This document shows positions 51,576 to 63,012 of a stretch of 64,000 nucleotides of DNA, one piece after another. The translations under genes were made by a program, and so were the position numbers. Each line of letters starts with the position of its first letter. Position 1 is the stretch's first letter. Under the pieces are notes generated by a model. It was not told the origin of the DNA. It worked only from the letters and a program-made list of their open reading frames with translations, and did not search any database. Source of the DNA: Sinonovacula constricta (lineage: Eukaryota > Mollusca > Bivalvia > Cardiida > Solecurtidae); the NCBI GenBank assembly GCA_007844125.1, contig CM017572.1:23535879-23599878 (forward strand), written 5' to 3'.

Positions 51576-51689
51576 TGCCCTAAAGTAGTACCAAACCTAG
51601 AAGTACATTCATAGTGTGTTATTAACCTTGTATATTTTAAAATTTCTGCTTGCGTGTTTTAATTTTATGCTTTTTTATGCTAAACCTTA

Positions 51690-51755
51690 TCATATTCTGT
51701 GCCATATGTGCCATCAAGTGTTGGTGTGCTGTAAAACCCCAAATAGAAAAACAAC
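51690..51755 (+). mobile_element. SINE tail fragment, copy 2
   Basis: GTGCCATCAAGTGTTGGTGT then GCTGTAAAACCCCAAATAG matches 12296-12378. Only the 3' end is present, directly in front of the 37-bp satellite. Confidence 0.5.
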
Positions 51756-51769
51756 AACACATACTGTCA

Positions 51770-54400
51770 CACAATGGCTGTGGTATATCTGCCTTGATTA
51801 CTGTAACACAATGGTAGTGGTATAGCTGTCTTGCTTACTGTCACACAGTGGTGATGAAATAGCCGTCTTTCTTGCTGTCATAGAATGATAGTTGTATAGC
51901 TGTCTTGCTTGCTGACACACAATGGTAATGGTATAGCTGTCTTGCTTACTGTCATAGAATGGTAGTGGTATAACTGCCTTGTTTGCTGTCATACAAAGGT
52001 AATGGTATAGCTGTCTTGCTAACTGTCGTAGAATGGTAGTGGTATAGCTGTCTTGCTTACTGTCATAGAATGGTAGTTGTATAGCTGTCTTGTTTGCTGT
52101 CACACAATGGTAATGGTATAGCTGTCTTGCTTACTGTCAAACAATGGTAGTGGTATAGCTGTCTTGCTTGCTGTTATACAATGGTACTGGTATAGCTGTC
52201 TTGCTTGCTGTCATACACTAGTATTGGTATAGCTGTCTTGCTTGTTGTCATAGAATGATAGTGGTATAGCTGTCTTGCTAACTGTTGCACAATGGTTGTG
52301 GTATAGCTGTCTTGCTTACTGTCACATAATGGTAGTGGTATAGCTGTCTTGCTTACTGTCATAAAATGGTTGTGGTATAGCTGCCTTGCATACTGTCATA
52401 AAATGGTTGTGGTATAGCTGTCTTGCTTGCTGTCATACAATAGTAGTGGTATAGCTGTCTTGCATGTTGTCATAAAATGATATTGGTATAGCTGTCTTGC
52501 TTGTTGTTATAGAATGATAGTGGTATAGCTGTCTTGCTTGTTGTCATAGAATGATAGTGGTATAGCTGTCTTGCTTGTTGTCATAGAATGATAGTGGTAT
52601 AGCTGTCTTGCTAACTGTCACACAATGGTAAAGGTGTAGCTGTCTTGCTTACTGTCATACAATGGTTGTGGTATAGCTGTCTTGCTTACTGTCATAGAAT
52701 GATAGTGGTATAGCTGTCTTGCTAACTGTCACACAATGGTTGTGGTATAGCTGTCTTGCTTACTGTCATACAATGGTAGTGGTATAGCTGTCTGTCATGC
52801 TTACTGTCATAAAATGGTTGTGGTATAGCTGTCTTGCTTACTGTCACACAATGGTTGTGATATAGCTGTCTTGCTTACTGTCATACAATGGTAGTGGTAT
52901 AGCTGTCTGTCTTGCTGTCATACAATGGTAGTTGTAAAGCTGTCTTGCTTACTGTCACACAATGGTTGTGGTATAGCTGTCTGTCTTGCTGTCATACAAT
53001 GGTAGTTGTAAAGCTGTCTTGCTTACTGTCACACAATGGTTGTGATATAGCTGTCTTGCTTGCTGTCATACAGTGGTAGTGGTATAGCTGTCTTGCTTGT
53101 TGTCATAGAATGATAGTTGTATAGCTGTCTTGCTAACTGTCACACAATGGTTGTGGTATAGCTGTCTTGCTAACTGTCACACAATGATAGTGGTGTAGCT
53201 GTCATGCTTACTGTCACACAATGATAGTGGTATAGCTGTCTGTCATGCTTACTGTCATAAAATGGTTGTGGTATAGCTGTCTTGTTTGCTGTCATACAAT
53301 GGTAGTGGTATAGCTGCCTTTTTTGCTGTCATACAATAGTAATGGTATAGCTGTCTTGCTTACTGTCACACAATGGTAGTGGTATAGCTGTCTTGCTAAC
53401 TGTCACACAATGATAGTGGTATAGCTGTCTTTTTTGCTGTCATACAATAGTAATGGTATAGCTGTCTTGCTTACTGTCACACAATGGTAGTGGTATAGCT
53501 GTCTTGCTAACTGTCACACAATGGTAATGGTATAGCTGTCTTGTTTGCTGTCATACAATGGTAGTGGTATAGCTGCCTTTTTTGCTGTCATACAATAGTA
53601 ATGGTATAGCTGTCATGCTTACTGTCACACAATGATAGTGGTATAGCTGTCTGTCATGCTTACTGTCATAAAATGGTTGTGGTATAGCTGTCTTGTTTGC
53701 TGTCATACAATGGTAGTGGTATAGCTGCCTTTTTTGCTGTCATACAATAGTAATGGTATAGCTGTCTTGCTTACTGTCACACAATGGTAGTGGTATAGCT
53801 GCCTTTTTTGCTGTCACACAATAGTAATGGTATAGCTGTCTTGCTTACTGTCACACAATGGTTGTGGTATAGCTGTCTTGCTAACTGTCACACAATGATA
53901 GTGGTATAGCTGTCTGTCTTGCTGTCATACAATGGTAGTTGTAAAGCTGTCTTGCTTACTGTCACACAATGGTTGTGGTATAGCTGTCTTGCTTGTTGTC
54001 ATAGAATGATAGTGGTATAGCTGTCTTGCTTACTGTCACACAATGGTTGTGGTATAGCTGTCTTGCTTACTGTCGCATAATGGTTGTGGTATAGCTGTCT
54101 TGCTTACTGTCATACAATGGTTGTGGTATAGCTGTCTTGCTTACTGTCATACAATGGTAGTGGTATAGCTGTCTGTCATGCTTACTGTCATAAAATGGTT
54201 GTGGTATAGCTGTCTTTCTTGCTGTCATAAAATGGTTGTGGTATAGCTGTCTTTCTTGCTGTCACAAAATGGTTGTGGTATAGCTGTCTTTCTTGCTGTC
54301 ACAAAATGGTTGTGGTATAGCTGTCTTTCTTGCTGTCATAAAATGGTTGTGGTATAGCTGTCTTGCTTACTGTCACACGATGGTTGTGGTATAGCTGCTT
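51770..54400. repeat. 37-bp satellite, about 70 units
   Basis: The unit GGTAGTGGTATAGCTGTCTT plus GCTTACTGTCACACAAT (37 bp) varies at fixed positions: ACAC/ATAC/ATAG after CTGTC, TAG/TTG/TAA after GG, and TTAC/TTGC/TAAC before TGTC. Some units carry an extra CTGT. Variants recur in blocks, suggesting multi-unit duplications within the array. Repeats abut directly. Short minus-strand ORFs with repeated DSKQDSYTTTI peptides are by-products. Confidence 0.95.
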
Positions 54401-56464
54401 TGCTTGTACTTAGCTTATAAGGAAGGCACACGATTGATTGACCTGGTATCAGAAATATTGTGACAGAGTATAACTGTTGTAACCTGTCATTTTGTATGAC
54501 AAACAAGCAATTATAGTGAAAGTAGCACTTAATTATCTGCTTCAAATGATTACCATCTCCAGGTGAGTGAGGTATTGTTCACCTTGTATCAACATGATAG
54601 TCAGGACTGTGTTTATTAAAAAAAATCTAAATGAATGCAATTTCAATGGTATAGCCCTTTGAATACTTTTAGGGGGGTCCTTTTTGCGGGGACTATATTC
54701 CTCCAATCAAAAAAAAATTTACTTATTCCCTCTTGGTCAAAACTAAACACCTTTAATAATTATATTCCTAAAATATTGTGTCTTGTCTAAGTGGAGAAAT
54801 TGAATTAAGTAAAGGTTAATAATGATAAAATGAAATGACTTAATAAAGTATTACATCAATGCAACATATTATGAATAATATATTTTGTGTTTATATTATT
54901 TAGAAATTATAACTTATTTATCCCAAAATGCCATTTGACAGTGTTAAATTGTCCTGTGAAGGCCAGCTACCCTTCTCCAAAACAATTATATAAAAATTTA
55001 AAACCAGAACAATTACAGCTTAACATAAAGGCCATCAGCCTAATATGCAAGAGGTCACAAGTTTAACTCTTCAAATATTTGTATAGTACCAAATACTAGT
55101 AGGACATATGTTCCAGTGTTATGTGACCCTGTGCTTCCCCCCACCCCCACCCCAAAACAATTGGAAGATGTGAATTTTCATCAAAACACCAAAACCAGCC
55201 CCCCCCTTCTTTCTTTAGTAAGGTATTTTTTTGAAAATTAATTAAATATATTTTTCTTCTCGAGATTATTTCTCTATTTGTTATTATGTCCCATTTGAGA
55301 ATATTCGGTTTTGGTAATTTGGTAAAGTCATTTTTTCCAAATGGACTTGCAATGAATAATACAATATATTTACCATGTTTGTATATAAAATTGACATAAT
55401 GTCCTGATAATATGACATGTAAAGGTAACACTATATTGCCTACAATTAGATAATGCCTAAGAAAAACTGACATATTTTTGTGGGAATGATAAAAAAAACT
55501 CAGCCCCAATCAAACCAGTCTGTTAACAGTCAAGTGTTGAAATCGTGATGTGACAATTGACAATTATTCAACTTGTGAATCTCAAATTAAAGGGAATCAT
55601 TGTATTAAATCCGTGACTAAACTAAATTTTAACCGCTATGCCTGCTACATTAATCAGTGAGATAATTTTTGTGGCAAGTATGACGAGACCTGAACAGTAA
55701 ATCATCATCTCGTTCCCTCGTCCTTTCATCTCAGTGGCAACAAAAGAACAACTCTCAGTTTCAGCGTCTGCAGAAGACATCAGCCCACCCCTTGAGACAG
55801 TGCGCCCCTTGTGTGTTTTTGTTTTCATAACACCGTTGATATATAATATTCCACATGCTTCTGAGATAACTGAAAAATAAGCATGAAAACTTTGTCATGC
55901 TTTAATCTAGAGAATTTCTTTTTATCTCAGTTAAATTCAGTCATCCGCACTAATGAGCTATCTGATGTAGCAGTGACTGCATGAGTTAAGTCGTTACTGC
56001 ACACAGATGGGGATTTTAACTTATAGGCGATAATGATGTAACTGCTTATAAAATTGCATGTTGAAGTCTTTATTTTCTCTCTTAGGTTCGGTAAGGAAGA
56101 AATGTTTTATTATTTTCTCAAGGGATTTTGAGGGAAAGATGTACAGAAAAATGATAAAGTACTTTTTTATAGTGAGGCTGTCTTGTGCATCAAACAAAGC
56201 ATTCATTTTTATTGTAGAATCACATTTTGATAATAAATTTAATAAATTTTTAGGTACAGTGTAAATATTATACCCATGATGCACATTATACTATTATGAC
56301 AAATGATTCTGTTCCAAAATGAAACATTTAAAATACAGAAGAAAAAACCCATCTAAGTCACATCTTAAAAGATGGAGACACCTATTTCATTAAGCAATTA
56401 ATCAGTGTTCAAGTTGTTGAACATTGTAGATAGAAAAATGTCAGTTTAAAACCAAAGAATATGT
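54401..56464. other. Intergenic sequence, no gene established
   Basis: 54410-54600 retains weak similarity to SINE B tail sequence. A minus-strand ORF of 68 codons at 55622-55828 lies in slightly GC-richer sequence but has no recognised motif. The remainder is AT-rich with no features. Confidence 0.45.
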
Positions 56465-56800
56465 TTATGTAGGTAAACTAAAGATAGGTTTATATAGGTA
56501 AACTAAAGATAAGTTAATGAAGGTGAACTAAAGATAAGTTTATGTAGGTAAACTAAAGATAAGTTTATGTAATTAAACTAAAGATAAGTTTTTGTGGGTA
56601 TACTAAAGATAAGTTTATGTAGGTAAACTAAAGATAAGTTAATGAAGGTAAACTAAAGATAAGGTTATATAGGTAAACTAATGATAAGTTGATGAAGGTA
56701 AACTAAAGATAAGTTTATGTAGGTAAACTAAAGATAAGTTTATGTAGGTAAACTAAAGATAAGTTTTTTGTGGGTAAACTAAAGATTAGTTTATGTAGGT
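56465..56800. repeat. 25-bp minisatellite, about 13 units
   Basis: The unit TAGGTAAACTAAAGATAAGT plus TTATG (25 bp) is repeated, with TTAATGAAGG and TTTTGTGGG variants. Non-coding. Confidence 0.92.
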
Positions 56801-56927
56801 AGATCAAAGATTTGTTTACAAAAGATAAAGAAAAAGACAACAGGACTTAAAAAAGACCCAGATAGCAAAAGATTCTGGTATATAGAAGATCCTGTAAGTA
56901 GTGTTTCTTCTGGCTCTCCTCCATCAG

Positions 56928-57006
56928 TAATAAGCTGGACATCACCAATATGACCATAATTGTGTCAGTGCAATATAACAAAACAAACAAACAAACAAAC
57001 AAACAA
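56928..57006 (+). mobile_element. SINE C/D-type 3' tail fragment
   Basis: ATAAGCTGGACATCACCAAT, GACCATAATTGTGTCAGTGC then ATAACAAAACAAACAAACAA. Only the shared tail is present, so C and D cannot be told apart. Confidence 0.65.
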
Positions 57007-58387
57007 AAAATATCATCACTAACCTATTGACATTTATCACTTTTTTAAACAGTGTTATAATATTTCTTCACTTTTTTGGCGCATACATTAGAGTATGTAC
57101 TTGAAATAACTAATAATGCCTGAACCATCATGTAAAATAATACTCCCATGTTTCAATTCTTTAACTAAAATTGACACATTTCACAAAGTACTTTCATTAA
57201 TGAATAAATATTAGATTCATATCTTAATGAGTCACTGTGTATACCATTCTAGTTGCCACACAGCTGCAATTTTTTAAAATTCTGGGGTTCAAATAAAGGG
57301 AGTATTTACGGGGAAATTAATACTTATTTCCCTAAATCCTTTATACTCATACCTGGTACTTGTTAGAATTGTCTTCATTCAATAATTTCAATGAGTGACT
57401 GCATTGTAAGGGTTTAGTTTTATAAAGAGATATTTAGGTGAATGTTATCTGCCATTTTTCCCTTTATCTGGGCCTCAATTCACTTATTGCAGTTAGTGCC
57501 CCTACTAAAGAGCATGTCACATAAAGGCACATGGGTGGGATTGGGGTGACGGGGAATGTCCCCAGGGCAGTTTTAGTCGGTCATAGATCAGTATCTATTC
57601 TACAGTACCGCATGTTCACACTATGCATCACAACATTATTAAAGTTGCAGATGTTGCTGTGTAATGCTTGATCAATATTGGCAATCTGCAAAATGAGAAA
57701 GAAAGGTCTAATGACTGAAATGGAGGTTTAGTTATTATTGCAGTAACTATATATTATGGTAGCTGTCTTGTGTACCAGCCTCTCTTTTGACTTAATATAG
57801 TTAATATATTAATTCATTTACTTCTGCAATTTCTAATTATCATCATGTAAAGTGCTTTTGTATAATTGGATATATTAATTTAAGTCTTTTTACATTGAAT
57901 AAATAATCTGTAGCAGAAAAAAAGAGATATAATCAAATAATTGATAAATTGATAATTAGTAGAGAAAAATGGAACAGAAATTAAAAAATTAAGATGAATT
58001 GATAGAAAAAATGAAATAGACATTAAAAAGTTTAAAATATTATTTATTGTAAAAGCCTTGACTAGATTTTGAAGGGATTTTTGCTTGAAAAAAACCCTGT
58101 CTGTCAGTATAGTAATATTGAGCTCAATCCGCCCACCTCGGACAAGCACGAGAAGCCTCAAGCTAGCTTGACATGAGACATTGGTTCAACTCAAGCTCAA
58201 CCTTAGCATATTTATCTAACCATAGTAGTTAAAAGTCACCAAAATGCAACATCTTCCTTTGCCATAAAAATGACCCAATGTCTTGTAAAAATATAGTTTA
58301 CATAGTTACCTATGGCTGTTATTTTAGCTACCTTCTTCTTACTGTGTTGGTTCAAGTCATGACAAGAATTTTGTGTTTTATGGTTGG
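57007..58387. other. Intergenic AT-rich sequence, no gene seen
   Basis: No recognised repeats and no supported ORF. Confidence 0.5.
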
Positions 58388-58640
58388 GGGGCGATTATGG
58401 CCAAGCGGTTCGAGGCACTGACTTGAAACTCCTCAGCCCAGTACCACGTGGGTTCGTCTCCCTGTCAGGGCAGAACTTTCATGTGGGGAGGTTTTTCTGT
58501 GGTGCACCGGTGGTTCTACCCAGACATAAATGGTCCTTCACCCTGACATTTGAGTCTTCCTCCACCAATCATCAGCTGGATGTTGCCAATATGACCATAA
58601 CTGTGTCGGTGCAATGTAACAAAAACAAAAAAAAAAGAAT
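58388..58640 (+). mobile_element. SINE family C, copy 3 (near full length)
   Basis: Head GGCGATTATGGCCAAGCGGT (box A) and ACTTGAAACTCCTCAGCCCA, box-B-like GTGGGTTCGTCTCCC, then AACTTTCATGTGGGGAGG, GGTGCACCGGTGGTTCTACC, GTTGCCAATATGACCATAAC and TGTAACAAAAACAAAA. The head resembles a Ser/Leu-type tRNA. A second, partial core (TCTGGGGTCTTCCTCCATCC) follows at about 58670-58755. Confidence 0.82.
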
Positions 58641-58755
58641 GTTTTATGGTTGTCTGGCTGCCCTTTGCTGTCATCTGGGGTCTTCCTCCATCCAGCCATA
58701 TAGTAGCTGGGCTTAACAGTGACACTGCAATGTATCTAAGAAACCCAAAATACTT

Positions 58756-59550
58756 TCCATACAAAAGCCACAAGAAGTTCAAAGTGTGCATCGTATTTAT
58801 CTTATTTTGTTCAGTAAAATAACATCACTGGCTTTAAGGTTTTTTTTATGAATAAACATGACAGTGAGTCAGATATTCACAACAACAAAGGTATACAAAT
58901 GAAAACAAAAAAGACATGTTTTTCATAATAATTTGTTGTGTAAATCACTCCACGCTACCATCCTTTGTCTTTGTTCTGCTCAGACATCACTTTGAACATG
59001 TTTTCTGGGTCCTAAACCTATGACCATACATCATCCTTTGGTCTGCTTCTGAAACACTGTCTCGACTCGTCCCTTTGAGTTTTTTTTACACTTTTTTTCA
59101 TCTTTGCCGTTGCTGCACATTTTGATAATGAATGTAAATTGTCTCAACGACATTAAGATAGCCCAATCCATCCGGTAGAACTGAGGTTAATTTGCATATT
59201 TAACCAGATTAAATGTCATGGCGAATTGTGACAAAGCATCTAATAGTGTTACGCAAGATGAAAGGGAAATACTGGTGGCCAGATGTACTGTGGGTCTGTC
59301 CCTGCAGTTGACAGGATGGTGTAATGGTGAATGGCTCATTTAACACACACTACCATAACATTTTTTTCTTTCCTTAAATGTACAATAATAAAGTTGTCTA
59401 AATAATAAGCAATTTCCACAGTTTTGCTGTGCTTTTTTTTTTTTTAGAAAATTATCATAAGTGACTTTAGGTGGACAAAGATCTATCTGTCTAGTTGACT
59501 GGGATAGTTTTGTTCTTTCTCCAGCATCATTTAACATACCGCCACACCAG
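58756..59550. other. Intergenic sequence, nothing recognised
   Basis: No ORF or repeat copy was supported. A T-run lies near 59435. Confidence 0.5.
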
Positions 59551-60066
59551 AGGCACCCGTGGCCGAGCGGTTGAAGTGGCTGACTTGAAACTCCTCAGCC
59601 CCTCACCATGTGGGTTCAAGTCCCGGTCAGGGTGAGAACTTTAAAATGTGGGGAGGTTTTCTAGCTAACCAATGTCCACAATAGCTCAAGTGGTAGAGCG
59701 TTGGTTAGTGGATCGGGAGGTGGCTGGTTCAAACCCCTGCCAGGTCAAACCAAAGACTTTAAAGTTGGTAGTAGTGGCTTCCCTCCTAATGCTCTGGGCT
59801 AAGGATTCGCCTGACTCATCAGTGTCCATATAATGGTTCAGTCCTTGGGCACCTCATTAATGCTCCTGTGCTATAATGATAGAATGATAGAAATGTTGAT
59901 GCACAGTATCGGCAAAAATGCCAGCAAATCCCATCCCAGCTACTTTGTTGTGCGCCGGTGGTTCTACCCAGATATAAATCTGGGGTCTTCTTCCACGAAT
60001 TATTAGCTGGATGTTGCCAATATGACCATAATTGTGTCGGTGTGATGTAACAAAAACCAAAACAAA
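59551..60066 (+). mobile_element. SINE family C, copy 4, split by SINE A
   Basis: 5' part 59551-59670: GGCACCCGTGGCCGAGCGGT, ACTTGAAACTCCTCAGCCCC, GTGGGTTCAAGTCCCGGTCA, ending GAGGTTTTCTAGCTAACC. 3' part about 59950-60066: TGCGCCGGTGGTTCTACCCA, GTTGCCAATATGACCATAAT then TGTAACAAAAACCAAAAC. In intact copies the two parts are adjacent. Confidence 0.82.
59674..59945 (+). mobile_element. SINE family A, copy 3 (nested in SINE C)
   Basis: Head TCCACAATAGCTCAAGTGGT then AGAGCGTTGG, box-B-like GCTGGTTCAAACCCCTG, body AAAGACTTTAAAGTTGGTAG, and 3' end ACAGTATCGGCAAAAATGCC then AGCAAATCCCATCCC. Same orientation as its host SINE. Confidence 0.85.
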
Positions 60067-60327
60067 ACACTTTTTCTGTCCTGAAATAAGTAATCAACAT
60101 TGTCCACAGATTTGTAATTTCACTATTTTGAGCTTGTTTATAAAAATGATGTTAACATCCTTAAGATGATGGGATGTTGTGGTTGTTATTGAATTACTAA
60201 GCACTTGTCAGAGCAAAAAAACAACCTATGATGGGGAACACTAAGTGTATAATAAAATAATAAGCAGTCACCAATTTCATAGTTTTGCCAGTATGGCTTT
60301 TGCTTTATTAGTAAATTACCATATGAC

Positions 60328-60640
60328 TGGACCTGGTAGCGCAATTGGTAGAGTGTCAGCTCCAGGTACTGGAGGTCCAAAGTTCGATCCCAGGCCATGG
60401 CATATCAAAGTCTTTAAAAATGCTAGTAGTATGCTCCCTTGCTAATGCTAAAGCAAATATAATGGTAGACTAGTTGGCCCGGTATCAGGATAATGTGACT
60501 GGGAGTGGTAGCATGCCAGGTGTTCAGAGCATGCCATACATAGTGAAGGCAGCACTAATATCTGATTCAAGTGCACACCGTCTCCAGATAAGTGAAATAC
60601 TGTTGGTGGGACAATAAACCCAATAAACATCAAACAACTA
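60328..60640 (+). mobile_element. SINE family B, copy 6
   Basis: Head ACTGGACCTGGTAGCGCAAT then TGGTAGAGTGTCAGCTCCAG, box B AGTTCGATCCCAGG, body TGAAGGCAGCACTAATATCT, 3' end GTTGGTGGGACAATAAACCC then AATAAACATCAAAC. Confidence 0.85.
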
Positions 60641-60817
60641 GCATAAACATGTCTATGTGGTTTGACGATATATTATTGTATTGGTCGAATATATCTAAAT
60701 AATGAACAATATTTAGCTTCTCTTAGATACAATGACTTCAGATGCCTGTGAAAGGCACTAGCTCAAATAACTATACATGTAAGTATATATAAGGCCACTT
60801 CTTTTATATAAAATGGT

Positions 60818-61048
60818 TTAAAAAACCGACGGACCTATTTTTTCAAGAAATCGAAAAAAAATAAAATCGAAAGCGTGATCCGAGTGCATGCAGGGTAATA
60901 ACTGGTATACTACACTTTTACCAAATCCTGTTGGTAATATACATACATTATCAACTAAGTTAAAAATATTCTTTAACGAAGCAATCTGCTCTTCTTTCAA
61001 GGAGTATTGAACCTCCATTGTATCTAAAGCGTACTGCATGCACTTTGA
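60818..61048 (-). pseudogene. RecQ-like ATP-dependent helicase, N-terminal exon fragment
   Basis: An ATG at 61039 opens 73 codons, with an in-frame stop shortly upstream (about 61063). Residues 11-49 (QYSLKEEQIASLKNIF, then VCILPTGFGKSVVYQLLP) match the start of a RecQ-type helicase domain: a Q-motif-like KEEQ and a Walker A PTGFGKS at residues 36-42. Homology stops after residue 49. The following residues look random to the stop at 60818, and no convincing donor is present at that point. The piece could be a first exon with an unrecognised donor, or a transposon- or retrogene-derived relic. RecQ-like helicases of this kind are often multi-copy in bivalves. No further helicase motif was found in the window. 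Confidence 0.55.
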
Positions 61049-62024
61049 AAAGTCAGCTATCTTTGTTTACATAATGCAATGAGAAGTTATTCGCCGGGGT
61101 AAATCAACTGGTGTATTCATACAATTACATCCGAGGCATTATCTCCGAAGCTTGCCGGAGATCGCCGAGTAGGTACGATTTGAGTATTACGTTGAGGTCA
61201 CACTGTGGGGTTACAAATATAACGGGCCGGGGATGGATTTTTTTTATTATTTTTTCGACCGCCTTACGAACACTTTGACCAAAATTTTTTGTAAACCATA
61301 AAATAAAAAAGGAGTGGCCTAAGTGTATATAAAAATAAAATGTGAAATTTAGGTAAAAAATTAAAATGTTAATTTCTCTTACTCCCCACTTGCTTGCTCC
61401 AAGTGTTTGAGTCCCTGTCAGAAGAACAAAAAACTTTCATCTTTCGAGGTCTTTAAGCTGAACTTCAGTTGTTCACTGGTTCTACCCAAACATTTACGCG
61501 AGGTCTGTTTCAATTTTTGAATAGCTGAATGTAATTATGATTACATTAATAAAAAACCCTGATGAGAACTGTGCCACTACAATGTGGCTTAAAATAGTAT
61601 GTGAAAAGAAAATGTTCAAAGATATAATAATATCATTTATTTTTCTAGCATCAATTTTTAACTGGAGTGTGATGACTCTGACATAAAGATTCAGTCAGCA
61701 CTGAATTAGGCATGATCCAATCTGCTTTTGCTGCCACCTTTGTGATCTTAACTTATCTTCTGCATTGCTTTTTCGACTGAAAACAATTACTCCAGTATTA
61801 TTGCTAGAATTTTTCAGTCAATGCGTGTTATGTTTTGGCACCCCCAAAATACTTCTGTACCTTAACCTACTCTGAATAATGATTTATCCAGGTTTTTGTG
61901 TCAATCAAAGATACGTTGCATTTTTCGTGCTGTTGTCATCTTCTCCCTCGAGTCTGTGAATTGCAGATTAGCTCAGTATGTTGAATATTATCCTCAACGT
62001 TTTTGGTTTTCAGATGTTGTTTTT
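61049..62024. other. Sequence upstream of the helicase fragment and a decayed SINE
   Basis: 61060-61250 is GC-richer than its surroundings, with GAAGCTTGCCGGAGATCGCC and ACGGGCCGGGGATGG. 61395-61590 carries decayed C/D-type SINE sequence (GTTCACTGGTTCTACCCAAA, CATTTACGCGAGGTCTGTTT). No other gene seen. Confidence 0.4.
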
Positions 62025-62150
62025 AGTACATCACATCAACACTATTATGGTCATATTGACCATGTCCAGCTTACTGTTGTTGGAGGAAGACCTTCAGACA
62101 AAGATCTGTGTAGGACCACACCACAGGTCATCTGAAATAATGCCTTGCTT
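62025..62150 (-). mobile_element. SINE family D, copy 6 (partial)
   Basis: On the plus strand, GTACATCACATCAACACTAT, GTCATATTGACCATGTCCAG and CACCACAGGTCATCTGAAAT match the shared core and the family D body. The head is missing. Confidence 0.6.
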
Positions 62151-62572
62151 GACTTGAACCAGCATTTAGGGGTGGGATGAGATGGGGCTTTTAGAAAACG
62201 TGTTAGATTTTTGTTATTTATGATTAATTTATGATGAATTATGTCTGTTTCTGTATTTTTTCTTGTTTTTTATATTTCAGAATTTTTACTTGCACCACTG
62301 TTCAGTTCAAATATTCCTTTAGATGTAAAAAAATATAGACAGTGCTTGTTTTCTTGTGCATTTGTATTATTGATATATTTATGTGTACAGTTGTATTGGA
62401 TTTCAACCAAAGAGCCAAAGTTTTTAACTGAAAACCAATGGTAAATGCATTCATTAAAACATTGGACAACAAGTTGTAACCTGTTCAAAATCTAGATCTA
62501 GGTAGCTCCTGCTGGGAACCATCTGATCCAGATCTGCCCTGTTTGTCCTTATCATTATGTTGCTATGTTAAG
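62151..62572. other. Intergenic sequence, nothing recognised
   Basis: No supported gene or repeat copy. Confidence 0.45.
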
Positions 62573-62800
62573 GGGCATTGTGGCATAATGTCACATGTAG
62601 AGTCGCAGACTCTGACTGGTTGCCTCTCACCGCATGGGTTCGAGTCCAGGTTTGGGTGAAGGTCTTAATGTGGAAATATCTACCAGCTGACCTGCGGGGG
62701 TTTTACCCAGACATTTGTCTGGGGTCAATGACTGTCTCCCTCAAAATAACTGGACATCACTATAATGACAATAATTGTGATGCTGTGATGTATTTCTAAA
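62573..62800 (+). mobile_element. SINE family C/D-like, copy 5
   Basis: Head GGGGCATTGTGGCATAATGT, box-B-like ATGGGTTCGAGTCCAGG, core TTTTACCCAGACATTTGTCT then GGGGTCAATGACTG, tail GTGATGCTGTGATGTATTTC. It combines a C-like box B with a D-like tail. Confidence 0.65.
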
Positions 62801-62910
62801 ATGATAACAAATCACCATGTTAAATTTTCTATGCATGGAGCTGTAAGTAACATTCATCGTTAGCAAATGAAGCAGACAGTGGTTTGATGTCATTGTTGTT
62901 TTCAGCTTAC

Positions 62911-63012
62911 CGTTGCACGAAAATATCGAAAATATCGGACATGCCACGGAACAAATATTTGTCAGCAGTTCTTCTTTGGCCATCTTCCAGTACTCTTGGA
63001 TCAGGAAATGTC
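62911..63012 (-). CDS. Candidate internal exon, unrecognised protein
   Basis: A 102-bp segment lies between a good acceptor (CTTTTTCCTTGGTCCATAG) and a strong donor (CAACG then GTAAGCTGAA). One open frame reads TFPDPRVLEDGQRRTADKY then LFRGMSDIFDIFVQ, starting with one base of a split codon and ending with two. Its charged composition looks protein-like. A second frame (HFLIQEYWKMAKEELLTN) is also open, so the frame is not certain. No family is recognised, and no partner exon was found within the window on either side. It would belong to a minus-strand gene running leftward from beyond the right edge. Confidence 0.4.

Noticed and set aside
51770..54400. Possible repeat protein encoded by the 37-bp array
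   Set aside because: 37 is not a multiple of three, frames break every few units, and only short by-product ORFs occur.
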